Positions 45,740 through 56,145 of a DNA stretch of 64,000 nucleotides are shown one piece after another. The position numbers and the translations under genes are program-made. The DNA lies in assembly GCA_027605045.1 (NCBI GenBank), contig JAQFWX010000097.1:1-64000 (forward strand), written 5' to 3'. Source of the stretch: Phallus indusiatus (lineage: Eukaryota > Basidiomycota > Agaricomycetes > Phallales > Phallaceae). The notes beneath the pieces are model-generated. The model had not been told where the DNA came from. It did no database searches and worked only from the letters and a program-made list of their open reading frames with translations. Each line of letters opens with the position of its first letter. The stretch's first letter is position 1.

Positions 45740-46599
45740 ATGAGCGAACCCACTCTTACTCTATATGACCTCGACACCCTGCGAGGCACTATCTCTCCAT
45801 TTGTGTGGAAGAATAAGTAGGATTCTCTCCAAACTTTGATTGCGTAACCGCTAATACCTTGCTTTTTAGATTGGAATTGAACTACAAAAAATTGAATTTC
45901 AAGACCGAGTCGTTGACACTTGTCAACATCAGGCCCACATACGAGAAGCTGGGCCTCCCATCAAGTGTGCACCATGTCGAAAAGCCGCATTATACGGTGC
46001 CTGCACTAATAGACACGTCGACGACACCCCACACCCAGATCGTGGACTCGTCTAATATCGAAAAGTATCTCGACGAGACGTACCCGAGCCCGCCTTTGTA
46101 TGCAGTTCGGCCACCTGGCTGTTCTGAAGCGGAATGGGAAAAGAAGCAGGCAGCGTTCGCGGAAGCGAACGAATTTCTAGCTCGTACTCCGAACCCCATA
46201 TTTCGCAACATTCTCGGATTTTTGATCCCGAATATCGTGAAATGTGTGAAAGAGGAAGACGTAGAGCATTTCAAGGAGACGAGATCCAGATGGTTCCAAA
46301 AGCCATTCGATGAGATTGCATACAAGGAAGATGAAGCCGCGGCGAAAATTGGAGATCTGAAGGAGGCGTTTGCGGAGCTTGAAGCGATCTTTGAGCGGGG
46401 ACGAGCAAAGCCATTCAACGCAGCTGATCCCAACGACAAGCCTTGGCTTTTAGGCGATGTCGTGTCCCGGGTGGATTTCACAGTTATGGGACAACTTTTG
46501 ACTATTTCCAAGGTCTGTCCAGAGGTGTGGGACAAGATAAAGACATGGGGCAGTGGAAGATGGAACAGAATGTTGGAATTGTCAGCTGAATGGCAGTAA
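45740..46599 (+). CDS. Etherase-like glutathione transferase, array copy 2 (GST 3)
   Basis: Near-identical to GST 2 with the same single intron (~45818-45868). Exon 1 ends '...ISPFVWKN'. Distinguishing changes include 'SSVHHVEKPHYTVPALID', 'EFLARTPNPIFRNILGFLIP' and 'AVCPEV'-type C-domain differences ('ISKVCPEVWDKIKTW'). Full length with an intact frame, ending 'RWNRMLELSAEWQ' at 46599. Substitutions cluster in the helical C-domain, the part that shapes the substrate pocket in this family, so copies may differ in substrate preference (inference). Confidence 0.92.
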
Positions 46600-46914
46600 A
46601 CAAATAATTGTATTTTATTTCAGTGATATAAATATACATACTATTTCAACAACAATTTTCGAAAAAGTCTATGTTTTCTTAGTCGATTAGTTCTCACGAC
46701 CACTTACAGCTAGCCAATCAGTATCGACTTCTGGATTCAAAAATCACACTCGAGAAGTGATTTGTTGGGAACAACCTTCTTGGCTTCTAATGGAGCAGTA
46801 AGATTTTCAAATACTCGTCGTCATTCATCTTTAGTTCTGCATTTCCTAGATACCACTGCGCTTGTATCAAATTCAATACATTTCCGCAGCTATTTCCTTG
46901 TATCCTGCAGGACA

Positions 46915-47141
46915 AAATGATATTCTACAATGGCTGCAAAATGGGCATGGCCAAGACTTCCACGTATACTGGGACCGACGACTTTGACGCACTTGACGTG
47001 CCACTCGCTCCCGAAGGAAACATTGCAGGGACTGAGTCTCAGGGACAAAGATTAGCCTGGACCGTTAAACGTTTCTTGATCAAGAATTCCATATTTGGAC
47101 CCTTACGCCAAAGGCGATTTACGCGAGTTACTGTCCTTTAG
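46915..47141 (+). pseudogene. Spacer relic 3 of the array's conserved coding-like segment
   Basis: Open for 74 codons from an ATG at 46917: 'MIFYNGCKMGMAKTSTYTGT' then 'DDFDALDVPLAPEGNIAGTE' and 'QGQRLAWTVK', with the extension 'FLIKNSIFGPLRQRRF'. Same segment as 48515-48676; its frame is open but altered in the first third. Whether this is translated is unknown. Confidence 0.5.
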
Positions 47142-47274
47142 TAATGGATATACATACCACTCCTCTCCTGCATTGGTCATCGACTGATTTTCCATCGTGA
47201 TATATGTCATAGCAAAGATAGTCGAATATGAGAATTCCGGTAGGACGTAAATCGGTATCCTGTGTTCTACAGCG

Positions 47275-47283
47275 TATAAATAT
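47275..47283 (+). promoter_or_regulatory. TATA box of GST 4
   Basis: TATAAATAT 63 bases before the ATG at 47338. The upstream dyad is partly lost here: 'ccggtaggacgtaaatcgg'. Confidence 0.45.
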
Positions 47284-47337
47284 GATCCAAGCGGAGGCAC
47301 AGAATTTACTATCAAATAAGAACCTCTTGAATCAGCA

Positions 47338-48197
47338 ATGAGCGAACCCACTCTTACTCTATATGACCTCGACACCCTGCGAGGCACTATCTCTCCATTT
47401 GTGTGGAGAAATAAGTAGGATTCTCTCCAAACTTTTATTGCGCAACTGCTCATACTTTGCTTCTCAGACTTGAATTGAACTACAAGAAATTGAATTTCAA
47501 GACCGAGTTGTTGACATTTGTCAACATTAGGCCCACTTACGAGAAGCTGGGTCTTCCACCAAGCGAACACCCGTTCGAAAAGCCGTATTATTCGGTGCCT
47601 GCACTAATTGACACGTCGACGACGCCTCACACACAGATCGTGGACTCGTCTAATATCGAAAAATACCTAGACGAGACGTACCCTGACCCTCCTTTGTACG
47701 CCGTACGTCCGTCTGGTTGTTCTGACTCGGACTGGGAAAAGAAGCAGGCAGCATTCGCGGAGGCGGACGAATTTCTAGCCCGTAATCCGAGCCCCATATT
47801 TCTCAGCATTGCCGGGTTTTTGGTCCCGAATATCGCGAAATGTGTGAAAGAGGAAGACGTAGAGTATTTCAAGGAGTCAAGATCTAGATGGATGCAAAAG
47901 CCATTTGATGAGATTGAATACAAGGCAGATGAAGTCGAGGCGAAAATTGGAGATCTGAAAGAGGTGTATGCGCTGTTGGAAAAGATATTTGAGCGGGCAC
48001 GGGGTAAGCCGTTCAACGCGGCTGATCCCAACGACAAGCCTTGGCTGCTGGGCGATGTCGTGTCCCGGGTGGATTTTGCATTTATGGGACAATTTTTGCT
48101 TATTTCTAAGACGTGTCCTGACTTGTGGGACAAGATAAAGACATGGGGCAATGGAAGATGGAACAGAATGTTGGAATTGTCAGCCGAGTGGCAGTAA
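47338..48197 (+). CDS. Etherase-like glutathione transferase, array copy 3 (GST 4)
   Basis: Same two-exon structure as its neighbours; the intron is ~47416-47466. Carries 'SPFVWRN' at the end of exon 1, then 'NYKKLNFKTELLTFVNIRP', 'EFLARNPSPIFLSIAGFLVP', 'RWMQKPFDEIEYKADEVEAK' and 'VYALLEKIFERARGKPFNAA'. Intact to the stop at 48197. The switch RWFQ to RWMQ and the changed helix after it are unique to this copy. Confidence 0.92.
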
Positions 48198-48514
48198 ACA
48201 AATAATTGTATTTTATTTCGGTGATATAAACATCAACATTCAACAACATTTATCAAAAAGTCTGTGTTTTCTTAGTTGATTAGTTCTCACGACCACCTGC
48301 AGCCAATGAGTATCGACTTCCGGATTCAAAAATCACACTAAACAGTTGATTTGCCAGCAGCAACGTTACTTGCTTCTTTTGAATGCTAATTGTGCAGTAA
48401 TATTTCAAATATTTGTAGTCATATCTAATTCAGCATTTCCTAGATACCATCGCGCTTATATCAAATTGAGCAATATCATTTCTCGCCGTTATCTCCTTGT
48501 GTCTTGACGGACTT

Positions 48515-48676
48515 ATGATGACGTTCTACGACGGCTGCAAATTAAATGGCCAAGACTTCCACGTTGTCGGGACCGACGACTTTGACTCACTTGGAGATGT
48601 CTCGCTCCCTCCCGAAGGAAATCTTGCAGGGACTAAGTCTCAGGGACAAAGATTAGCCTGGACCGTTAAATGTTAA
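48515..48676 (+). CDS. Short coding-like segment in the GST spacer, best-preserved copy
   Basis: A 53-codon frame starting at either of two adjacent ATGs (48515, 48518): 'MTFYDGCKLNGQDFHVVGTD', then 'DFDSLGDVSLPPEGNLAGTK' and 'SQGQRLAWTVKC', stop at 48674-48676. The other three spacers carry broken or altered versions at the same place. Composition is balanced and protein-like, with no low complexity. It could be a small gene, the remnant of a longer gene caught in the duplicated unit, or an upstream exon. No family is recognised. Confidence 0.4.
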   Translation: MMTFYDGCKLNGQDFHVVGTDDFDSLGDVSLPPEGNLAGTKSQGQRLAWTVKC

Positions 48677-48716
48677 TTGAATTTCAGATTCGGATCTTTA
48701 TACATAACCTTGGGGG

Positions 48717-48755
48717 TGATTTGTGCGAGTCAGTAGTAGTGACTCGCACAAATCA
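48717..48755. repeat. Perfect inverted repeat, 16-bp arms
   Basis: TGATTTGTGCGAGTCA (48717-48732), a 7-base spacer, then TGACTCGCACAAATCA (48740-48755). The arms are exactly complementary. The other spacers have only a single, diverged arm ('gatttacgcgagt'), so the hairpin is specific to the last unit. It contains TGACTC, the core of an AP-1/Gcn4-type site, on both arms. Confidence 0.75.
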
Positions 48756-48896
48756 GTATCCTTTAGTAATGGATATACATACTGCTTCTTCTGCGTTAAT
48801 CATCGACTGAGTTTCCATCGTGATATGTGTCATAGCAAAGATAGTCGAACATTGAGAAAAATCCGGTCGTAAATCGGTATCCTATGTTCTGCAGCA

Positions 48897-48905
48897 TATA
48901 AATAC
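48897..48905 (+). promoter_or_regulatory. TATA box of GST 5
   Basis: TATAAATAC 56 bases before the ATG at 48953; the dyad upstream reads 'ccggtcgtaaatcgg', one arm altered. Confidence 0.5.
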
Positions 48906-48952
48906 TACGATCCAAGTCGAGGGAAGCAGTATCTCTCTAAAGCAATTCAGCA

Positions 48953-49815
48953 ATGAACAACTCCACTCTTATTCTTTATGACCTCGACACCCTGCAAGGT
49001 ACTTTGTCTCCATTCGTGTGGAAGACTAGGTAGAATTCTCTCCAAACTTTGATTGCGAAGCTGCTAATACTTTGCTTTTTAGATTGGAATTGAACTACAA
49101 GAAACTGAATTTCAAGACCGAGTCGTTGACGTTTGTCAATATCAGGCCCACTTACGAGAAGCTGGGCCTTCTACCAAGCGAACATCCGCTCGAAAAGTCG
49201 TATTATTCGGTGCCTGGACTAATTGACACGTCGACGGCGCCCCACACACAGATCGTGGACTCGTCTAAAATCGAAAAGTACCTAGATGAGACTTACCCTG
49301 AACCTCCTTTGTACGCAGTACGTCCGTCTGGTTGTTCTGACGCGAACTGGGAAAAGAAGCAGGCAGTCTTTGCTGAGGCGGACGACTTTCTAAAAGTTCA
49401 GGATCCGAACTGCAAATTTCGCAGCATTCTCGGGTTTTTGGTCCCGAACGTCGTGAAAGTTATAAAAGAGGAAGATGTGGTGTATTTCAAGGAGTCGAGA
49501 TCCAGATGGTTCCAGAAGCCATTTGAGGAAATTGGATACAAAGGAGATGAAGCCGAGGCGAAGCTTGAAGAGCTGAAAGAGTCATTCGCGGTGCTAGAAC
49601 AGATCTTTGAGCGGGGAAGTGGTAAGCCATTCAACGCGGCTGATCCCAACGACAAGCCCTGGCTGTTAGGCGACATCGTGTCCCGAGTCGATTTTGCAGT
49701 GATGGGTTATTTTTTGCTCATTTCCAAGATCTGTCCAGAGGTGTGGGGCGAGATAAAGACGTGGGGCAGTGGCAGATGGAACAGAATGTTGGAACTGTCG
49801 GCTGAATGGCAGTAA
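48953..49815 (+). CDS. Etherase-like glutathione transferase, array copy 4 (GST 5)
   Basis: The most diverged array member. The N-terminus is 'MNNSTLILYDLDTLQGTLSP' instead of the shared MSEPTL start. It has one extra residue in 'DDFLKVQDPNCKFRSILGFL', and 'VVKVIKEEDVVYFKESRSRW', 'KLEELKESFAVLEQIFERGS' and 'VMGYFLLISKICPEVWGEIK' in the C-domain. Intron ~49031-49081. Intact, ending 'RWNRMLELSAEWQ' at 49815. Together with the hairpin in its spacer and the open short segment upstream, this unit seems to have evolved apart from the other three. Confidence 0.92.
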
Positions 49816-50088
49816 ATAATATAATCTTGTATAAAAATCAACAATTTTTATCAAAAAGACTTGATCTTCCGCCTTCACGCGGAGTTGGCAAAAGACAGGC
49901 AAAAAAGACTGGACTAGTCAGTTTATTAGTGGACTCATCAACCAACTGAGACGTGCCTACACATTAGGCGTCTGTGTTTTCCCACGCGCACTTGATCATC
50001 TGCTTCTCTCACACACCATCGCATCCAGGCTCCCCTTCATCTCGTCCCTTCCCTCCTTCCCCCCTTCTTCTCCCTCTTCTCCTCAACA

Positions 50089-53000
50089 ATGTCGCTCTCA
50101 ACAGCAACGAGGATGACTCCTTCTGCATCTGCAAATTCATCCGCTGCTGCAGGCCCCGTTCTTCCCTCTTTTGCCCAGACGTTTAGCGATCTTGCAGCCA
50201 GCACACATGCACGCTCCCCGCCAGAAATAACAGCAAATACCCATTCATTTCAGTCGGATATGGATTACGCTGCTGAACGTCGAGATCAAGACAGGGACAG
50301 GGAAAGAGAGCGAGATAGGGAAAGAGATAGAGATAATAGAGATAGAGACTCTCTCAGGGATAGATCCGGCAGGGAGCAGGACCACTCCCATTCACACAAT
50401 ACAGACCATCGTTCTCGTCGTCAGGATGCTGTTTTGCCTCCAATTTATAGTCATCAAGATACCCATCCTTCAAACTCAAAGAAACGTTCCCTTGATGACA
50501 TCCGTCGCGAGGATGACCGGGATCCTGAACGTCGACAGGATCACACAAGGGATGACAGAAACACCAAAGAAGGCGAACGTCGATCACCGTACGTTTGTCT
50601 ATCCCATTCTGTCTACTTTCCTCTGATCATCGAGACACGTGCCTCCTTTTCAAAATAGCTCCCAGGTAAAAAGAGAGCCGTCTCTCTCTCCTTCACCCGA
50701 TCAACAGCAACATCCATCTCATCATTCTCGATACCACCAACAATCAACCTACTCTTACCCACATCACTCACCTAATCCATCACATAAACGTCGCAAAAAT
50801 AATCACGACCTTCCTCCTTCACCTCCAAATGAACGAGAGGCAGAACACTCGTCTTCTTACGGTGATTCATATTCTCATGCCCAACGTGTCCAAGCCCAGT
50901 CCAATCCTTCTTCCGCTTCATCTTCCTCTTCAAACACACGCACTAGTCCTCCTATGAAGAGACCGTCCGCCATAGGCAGCAGACCCAATTCTCTTTCACC
51001 TCATCAGTCAGCAGCCAACGTTATCCACCCTCACGCCTCATCTCATAATACTTCTCGCTCACCCAATTCAGCCCACTTGCAGCCTCCTTCTATATCTAAA
51101 TCTCCTTCCCAATCTCATCTCCGTCCGCCTGCCCAGCAGCCGTATCAGTCATCACTCCTTTCATCTCACTTCTCCATGGCTCTTCCCGCCCCATCCGATT
51201 CTTTTTCCACAAACAGGAAGAAGAAGCTTAGTGCCCAATTCCAAGGTGATATCTCAGTTCCAGTTCCAAGGCCAATCAATACCGGTGAGTTCTTCTTTAA
51301 GTTTTCTTCTCCCCAAAACTTTTTTTTCTTTTCTTTTTTTCAAATATACATATATTAAATTCTCACCCATCCCACACCAATTCGCACATGTCTATGTCAA
51401 ATATAGTCAACCATAATCTATTTTTGGAAAAACTATATAATATATTATCATTCCCTTCCCCACCCCACCCTTCCGCTTTTCTATTCCTATTTTATTTCGC
51501 TTTGCACTTTATCATCCTTCCCCTCATCATTCCGTCTCTATTCCCTTTTCCCCCTTTTTCTTTCCCACATGCTAATTTATTTAATATTGCATCGACATGA
51601 CAACCAGGATCCCGAAGCGCTACACCTACGATGGTTACTGCTGGATCTGGATCCGGTCCTGGATCTGCCCCCGGAAGCGCTTCGGGCCCGAGCTTAATCT
51701 CGGCACCAGCTGCGAACCCATTCGGCTCGAATACAAATCATCATCATAACAACAATAACAACAACAGCAACAACAGCAACAGTAACAGCAACAGTAATAT
51801 TGCCAATAACATTATCCTCCCAAGTACAACAACGCCCTTGTCTTCCTCTTCTTCACTTCAACACCATCCACGCGGTCCACCCCGCCAGCTTACTATTGCC
51901 CCTCATCCTCGTACGAGGAGACTTGAACCAGTTATTCATTCCGCCCCTGTTAATGGCGGATTTTTCCACGGCGCTGGTACCAGTCATCATAGTCGCAGTC
52001 ACAGGGATAATATGAACGCCAATAGTAGTTCCTTTTCTGGTGGTGGTGGTGGTGGTGGCGGTGGTACTGGTAGTGGAGGTGTTACCATACGGAGTATTGG
52101 TGTTTCAAGTGTGCGTTTACACGCAGCCCATGCTTCCTCTTCGAATTGTAATAATAATGTCGAGTATACTTCGACGGGAGGTGGTGGTGGTGCTTCTTCA
52201 TCTTCTTCCGCATCTTCTTCCTCTTTGATGGCTTCTGCTGCTGCTGGTACAACCCCTGCTGCATCTGCTAATGCTTCTGCTGCTGCTACTTCATCTCTGC
52301 ATCCGCCTCCGACTCCGATGCGCATCCCGGAACTTCCTCCTATTCCTATTACACCCAACGGAAGAAAAAGTAATATGAATATTTCTTCTTCTGACAGTAC
52401 TCACCATCTGTCGCATTCGTATTCTCGACTACCTCCACCGCATTCAGCAGGTCTCCTCGGACGATTCGATAAAGAATCTACAGAACGTTCAACTATGTCT
52501 ATTGGTAGCACCGGTACCAACAACGCCAGTAGATTTGTTCTGGATCGTGAACGGCTCGAGAAAGATAGAGAACGTATACTTCTCGAACGAGATCGGTCGG
52601 AACGCGATAGAGGTGCGGATGTTCCGATTGCGAAGAATGGAGGTATGAGAAGCGGAATGGTGTTGGGGAGTATTAACGTCCCGCGAACTCCGCTGTTCTC
52701 GTCGTTTGGAGGAGGGCAACAACAGCAACAACAGGCCCAATCTTCTCAGACTCACCCTCAGCCTCCTGCGAGCGCAGGACCGGGTGTTCGGTTTCAGCAT
52801 GGACGTTCTGTTTCGTCAAAGTTTTTGCAGGTTCCGCATACAGCTGGATTGAGCATGTCCTTTTCTTCTTCATCTGCTGCGAATGGAAATGATGCGACTG
52901 TTTCGTCGGCTTTGCATACTGCAAAGCAAAGTGCTAACGCACCAACAGCAATAGCGTCAACTTCCTCATCGAGTTCATCTGGAGCAGCAGGGATTCCCAA

Positions 53001-54006
53001 TGCTGCTACGGCGGCATCATCATCGGCCTCAGCGTCGGGAGATCCCAAATCGTCTTTTCTTACACTCTTTTCTGATTTCTACGATTCGCTTGCGGACTCA
53101 AAATTGCTCAAGTCGTGGTTACATGAGCAGCTTGTGAAAAGCAATACGTTGATTGAGCATTTGGAGAAGGCTGCTGCTCTTACTGCTACTACGAATGCAA
53201 ATGGACGGGCGACTATCATTGGTGGTCCAAGTTCTTCAACAACGGATCCGGTCAATTCTTCTTCTTCGTCATCGGCTACGATTACGTTGACAGTCTCGCA
53301 ATTGGAAGATCTAATTGAGCGGAGATTGGGGCCTGTTAAGAATGAGACTGAGGGACTTAAAAGGCGTGTTGGAGAGTTGGAAGAGATGGTGTATGAGGCG
53401 CGGAAAAGTGGCTGGGGTACCGGATCGACTGGAGTGGACGCGAATAGTAATAATAAAAAACGGAGACGGAATGAACGACACGATGAAGATCAAGAAGCAA
53501 GTTCGACGACGAGTGTGCCTCTACCCGTTGTTTCTATACGAACGTCCCCCCCACCTCCGCTTGTTTTGACGCCTTCTTCGTCTGTTGGTGGTGGTAATTC
53601 TGCTGCTGCTGTTACTATCCCTCGCGCACCTGCTTCGGCACCGTTACTACGCGAAGATCGTCGGGATACTCGTTATCTTGGTGTACCTTTACAAGATAAT
53701 GAAGATAAAGGCGATACAAATCTGACGCGTTTTACTGCGGAGAAGGGATCGCCACCACTACCTCCAGCGCGTTCGCGTTCTCGAAACGGGTCGCGTACGA
53801 ATGGGCATGATTCGACGATTAGCGTTTCGAAAAGTCTTAAAAGCGGCGAACGGGAACGTGAACGCGGCGATAATGTTGATGATGATGTTAACATGGATGA
53901 ACGTGTCAATCGGTCGAATGATGATGGTAATGACGATGAAGGTGAACCTGCTGTTACTACTTCTATGCCGGAGCATCGAACTAGCGCGGTTAGACTCGAG
54001 TCATGA
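50089..54006 (+). CDS. Large low-complexity nuclear-type protein, unknown function
   Basis: ATG at 50089. Exon 1 is Ser/Ala-rich then carries a charged Arg/Asp/Glu repeat ('RDQDRDRERERDRERDRD'), as in many nuclear proteins. Exon 2 (~50660-51284) has 'VKREPSLSPSPDQQQHPSHH' and 'SHKRRKNNHDLPPSPPNERE'. A long intron (51285-51607, 323 nt) leads to the last exon (to 54006), with Gly, Asn, Ser, Ala and Thr homopolymer tracts. A short ordered island at ~53045-53400 ('FLTLFSDFYDSLADSKLLKS', 'QLEDLIERRLGPVKNETEGL' then 'KRRVGELEEMVYEAR') looks like a helical and coiled-coil dimerisation segment. The tail is acidic. I recognise no family; a transcription or chromatin role is a guess from composition. 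Confidence 0.75.
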
Positions 54007-54723
54007 AGTCATAACGTCCACCAACCCCCCGTATCCACTCATTCGTTTTCTTTCCCCTACCCTCTACCCTTCCTTCCTTCCTTCCTTCCTTCCTCCCTTC
54101 CTTTCTTTTTCGCTTTCGTTCTTTTTTTCGTTGGACTTCTTGGGTTTTAGGTTCCTTTCGTTTTTTCTCACTTCCCATTTCTTCGGCCGATACGACTTTT
54201 GGAAGTTACTTATTTCTTAGAGAAAAGGGTTCCGTCGTACTGTCTTCGATACCCGTCATTAACTTCCAGAGTCATCATCTCTCTCCTTCAGTCGTAATTG
54301 TCTGCACACAAGTTGTGCTTATACAGTTCGCTCCGTTTTCCGGTAGAATTCGATTCAACTGCTGCTAAAACACCCAACACCCGCGTCTTTTCGCCCCCTC
54401 CTTTCCCTTTTTTTTGCTTTCGATATATATCTCTCATATCCAGATCATTTCTTTTTCATTCATTACTCGTCTTCGTGTTTTTTTTTTTGCTTTTTATAGC
54501 TCTCCTTTCGCACAATGGACGATTTTATCTTATCGTTTCCTTGTTTTTTCCTTTCCTTTCCTTTGGTCGTTTTTTTTTACTTATGTTTCCAGTATTACTT
54601 GCTCTCAGTCTTAGTCATTACTCTCGTGTTCCAATAGCATCCGTTTTATCCGTGTACTATATCTATATCTGTTCAAAGGATTCTTTGAAAAAAGAGACAA
54701 ATTTATCATAATTGTGATCGACC
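54007..54723. other. Pyrimidine-rich interval with a TTCC microsatellite
   Basis: No gene. A (TTCC)n tract lies at ~54069-54094, in a long C/T-rich stretch that runs to the BMT5 promoter. Open frames here (54298-54711 and others) are Phe/Leu/Ser-rich translations of pyrimidine runs. Confidence 0.55.
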
Positions 54724-55898
54724 ATGACATCATCTGAGCTTCGTTTCTTGAACCGCTACCGCATTATGGGCAAAACGAAGAAATCGAATCTCAAAAATGC
54801 CCTTTCAAAATTTCAGGAGAAGCAGCATAGAAATCAACTGCAAAAGACCAAGGAGGCGGCTAAAGCTGATAAAATAAAAAAGTCGCTTCAAAAAAGCAAG
54901 GCTGGAACTGGAACGAGTCGCCACGCTGGCACTGGCAGTCCAACAACCCCTGCTATAATACCTTTCACACCAACGGATACCATTCTTCTCATCGGAGAAG
55001 GCAATTTCTCGTTTACAAGGTCCTTGTTCATTTCAGATCACCCGGAACTTCAACATTTACCACCTGCCAATGTTACCGCGACCGCATATGATTCCGAAGA
55101 CGTCTGTTACGAAAAGTATCCCGATGCTCGAGATATAGTGACCGATTTGAGGAATAGAGGTGTTCGTGTGTGTTTTGGAGTTGATGCTGCGAGTAATTTG
55201 AGCGTGAAGAAAGGGTTTAAAGGTCGGAAGTGGAGAAAAATTGTTTGGAATTTTCCTCATGCTGGTTGAGTGTATTATTTTCTTTTTTTTCTCTTGGTGT
55301 CATATTATTAACGTGGTGTGCGTTGAAATTTTAGGGAAACAGATTGCTGATCAGGATCGCAATATTCTCTCAAATCAGACACTCATTCTGGATTTTTTGA
55401 GATGTGCGGCAGATCTTTTGGAAGATGGTGTTATTCCTTCTGTTCAAACCCGCCACCGCCGCAATTCGAAGCGCAAAAGTGGGACAGACACAGCAGACAA
55501 CGACAACGAAAGTGAGTCTGAAGATGAAGATCTAACTGGTCGATCATCCCAAATGCAAGAACGAGGATCCGTTCTTATTACCCTGAAAAACGCTCCGCCA
55601 TATACACTCTGGTAAGTTATCTTTCCAATTTGGCTATATTGTTCTAGCTCTCATATCTCAAATTCGAAATAGGGACGTGCCGTCTTTAGCAAAAAAACCG
55701 ACAACTCCTGTCGGCTCAAAACAGGATACACCACAACCTAAATATGTCCAACTTCGTTCTTTCAAGTTTATTCCTGAAATATGGAAAGGATATTCGCATC
55801 GTATGACAAAAGGTTGGGTGGAGGGTATATATCGGGGATCTGGAGGTGGAGCAGAGGACAGAACATGGGAGTTTTGTTTAGCGGATTCAACAAACTAG
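54724..55898 (+). CDS. BMT5: 25S rRNA uridine-N3 methyltransferase Bmt5 (DUF2431 family)
   Basis: SAM-dependent methyltransferase that modifies a uridine in the large-subunit rRNA; acts in the nucleolus. Three exons (introns ~55264-55333 and ~55612-55672). The frame opens at ATG 54724, but the usual family start is the internal ATG at 54766 ('MGKTKKSNLKNALSKFQEK'), which begins the Lys-rich nucleolar-type N-terminus. The SAM-binding motif is 'ILLIGEGNFSFTRSL', followed by 'VTATAYDSEDVCYEKYPDA', 'RVCFGVDAASNLSV' and the catalytic-fold motif 'IVWNFPHAG' at the exon 1 end. Exon 2 has 'GKQIADQDRNILSNQTLILD' and 'GSVLITLKNAPPYTLW'. Exon 3 ends 'IPEIWKGYSHRMTKG' and beyond. All family blocks are present. 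Confidence 0.92.
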
Positions 55899-56145
55899 CA
55901 GCCCGACTCGTGGTTGTTTGAGAAAAATATAGTCTCTAATATATAATTGTATGTATATTTGTATTGTGTAGAGATTGCATAGATTCCAAGACGATTATGA
56001 TAGTATTTGATTAATTACTTATTTAGTATCAATTCGAGTTATTGTGATTTCTTTGATATCATTGGATCATGGTAACTCATGTGACGACGGCGGCACTATT
56101 CCCTTCCGAACCGTGGCCTTTCTTTACTACTACGTACAACAGCTA

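Larger units (their letters stand above)
43575..49862 (+). repeat. Tandem array of four ~1.6-kb GST repeat units
   Basis: Four head-to-tail units, each with the same order: spacer block 'gattagttctcac', spacer block 'agtaa.attt.caaatac', a short coding-like segment, a promoter with TATAAATA, and a two-exon GST gene. The GST start codons lie at 44172, 45740, 47338 and 48953, giving unit lengths of 1568, 1598 and 1615. The left border is near 43575 and the right border near 49862, where homology stops. This is unequal-crossover type amplification. Confidence 0.9.

Noticed and set aside
45990..46535. Long antisense frames (170-200 codons) opposite the array GSTs
   Set aside because: They recur only because the sense strand is duplicated and biased in codon use; Ser/Thr-rich shadows with no start or splice support.
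54298..54711. 137-codon Phe/Leu/Ser-rich frame with apparent membrane segments
   Set aside because: Translation of a pyrimidine-rich intergenic stretch before BMT5.
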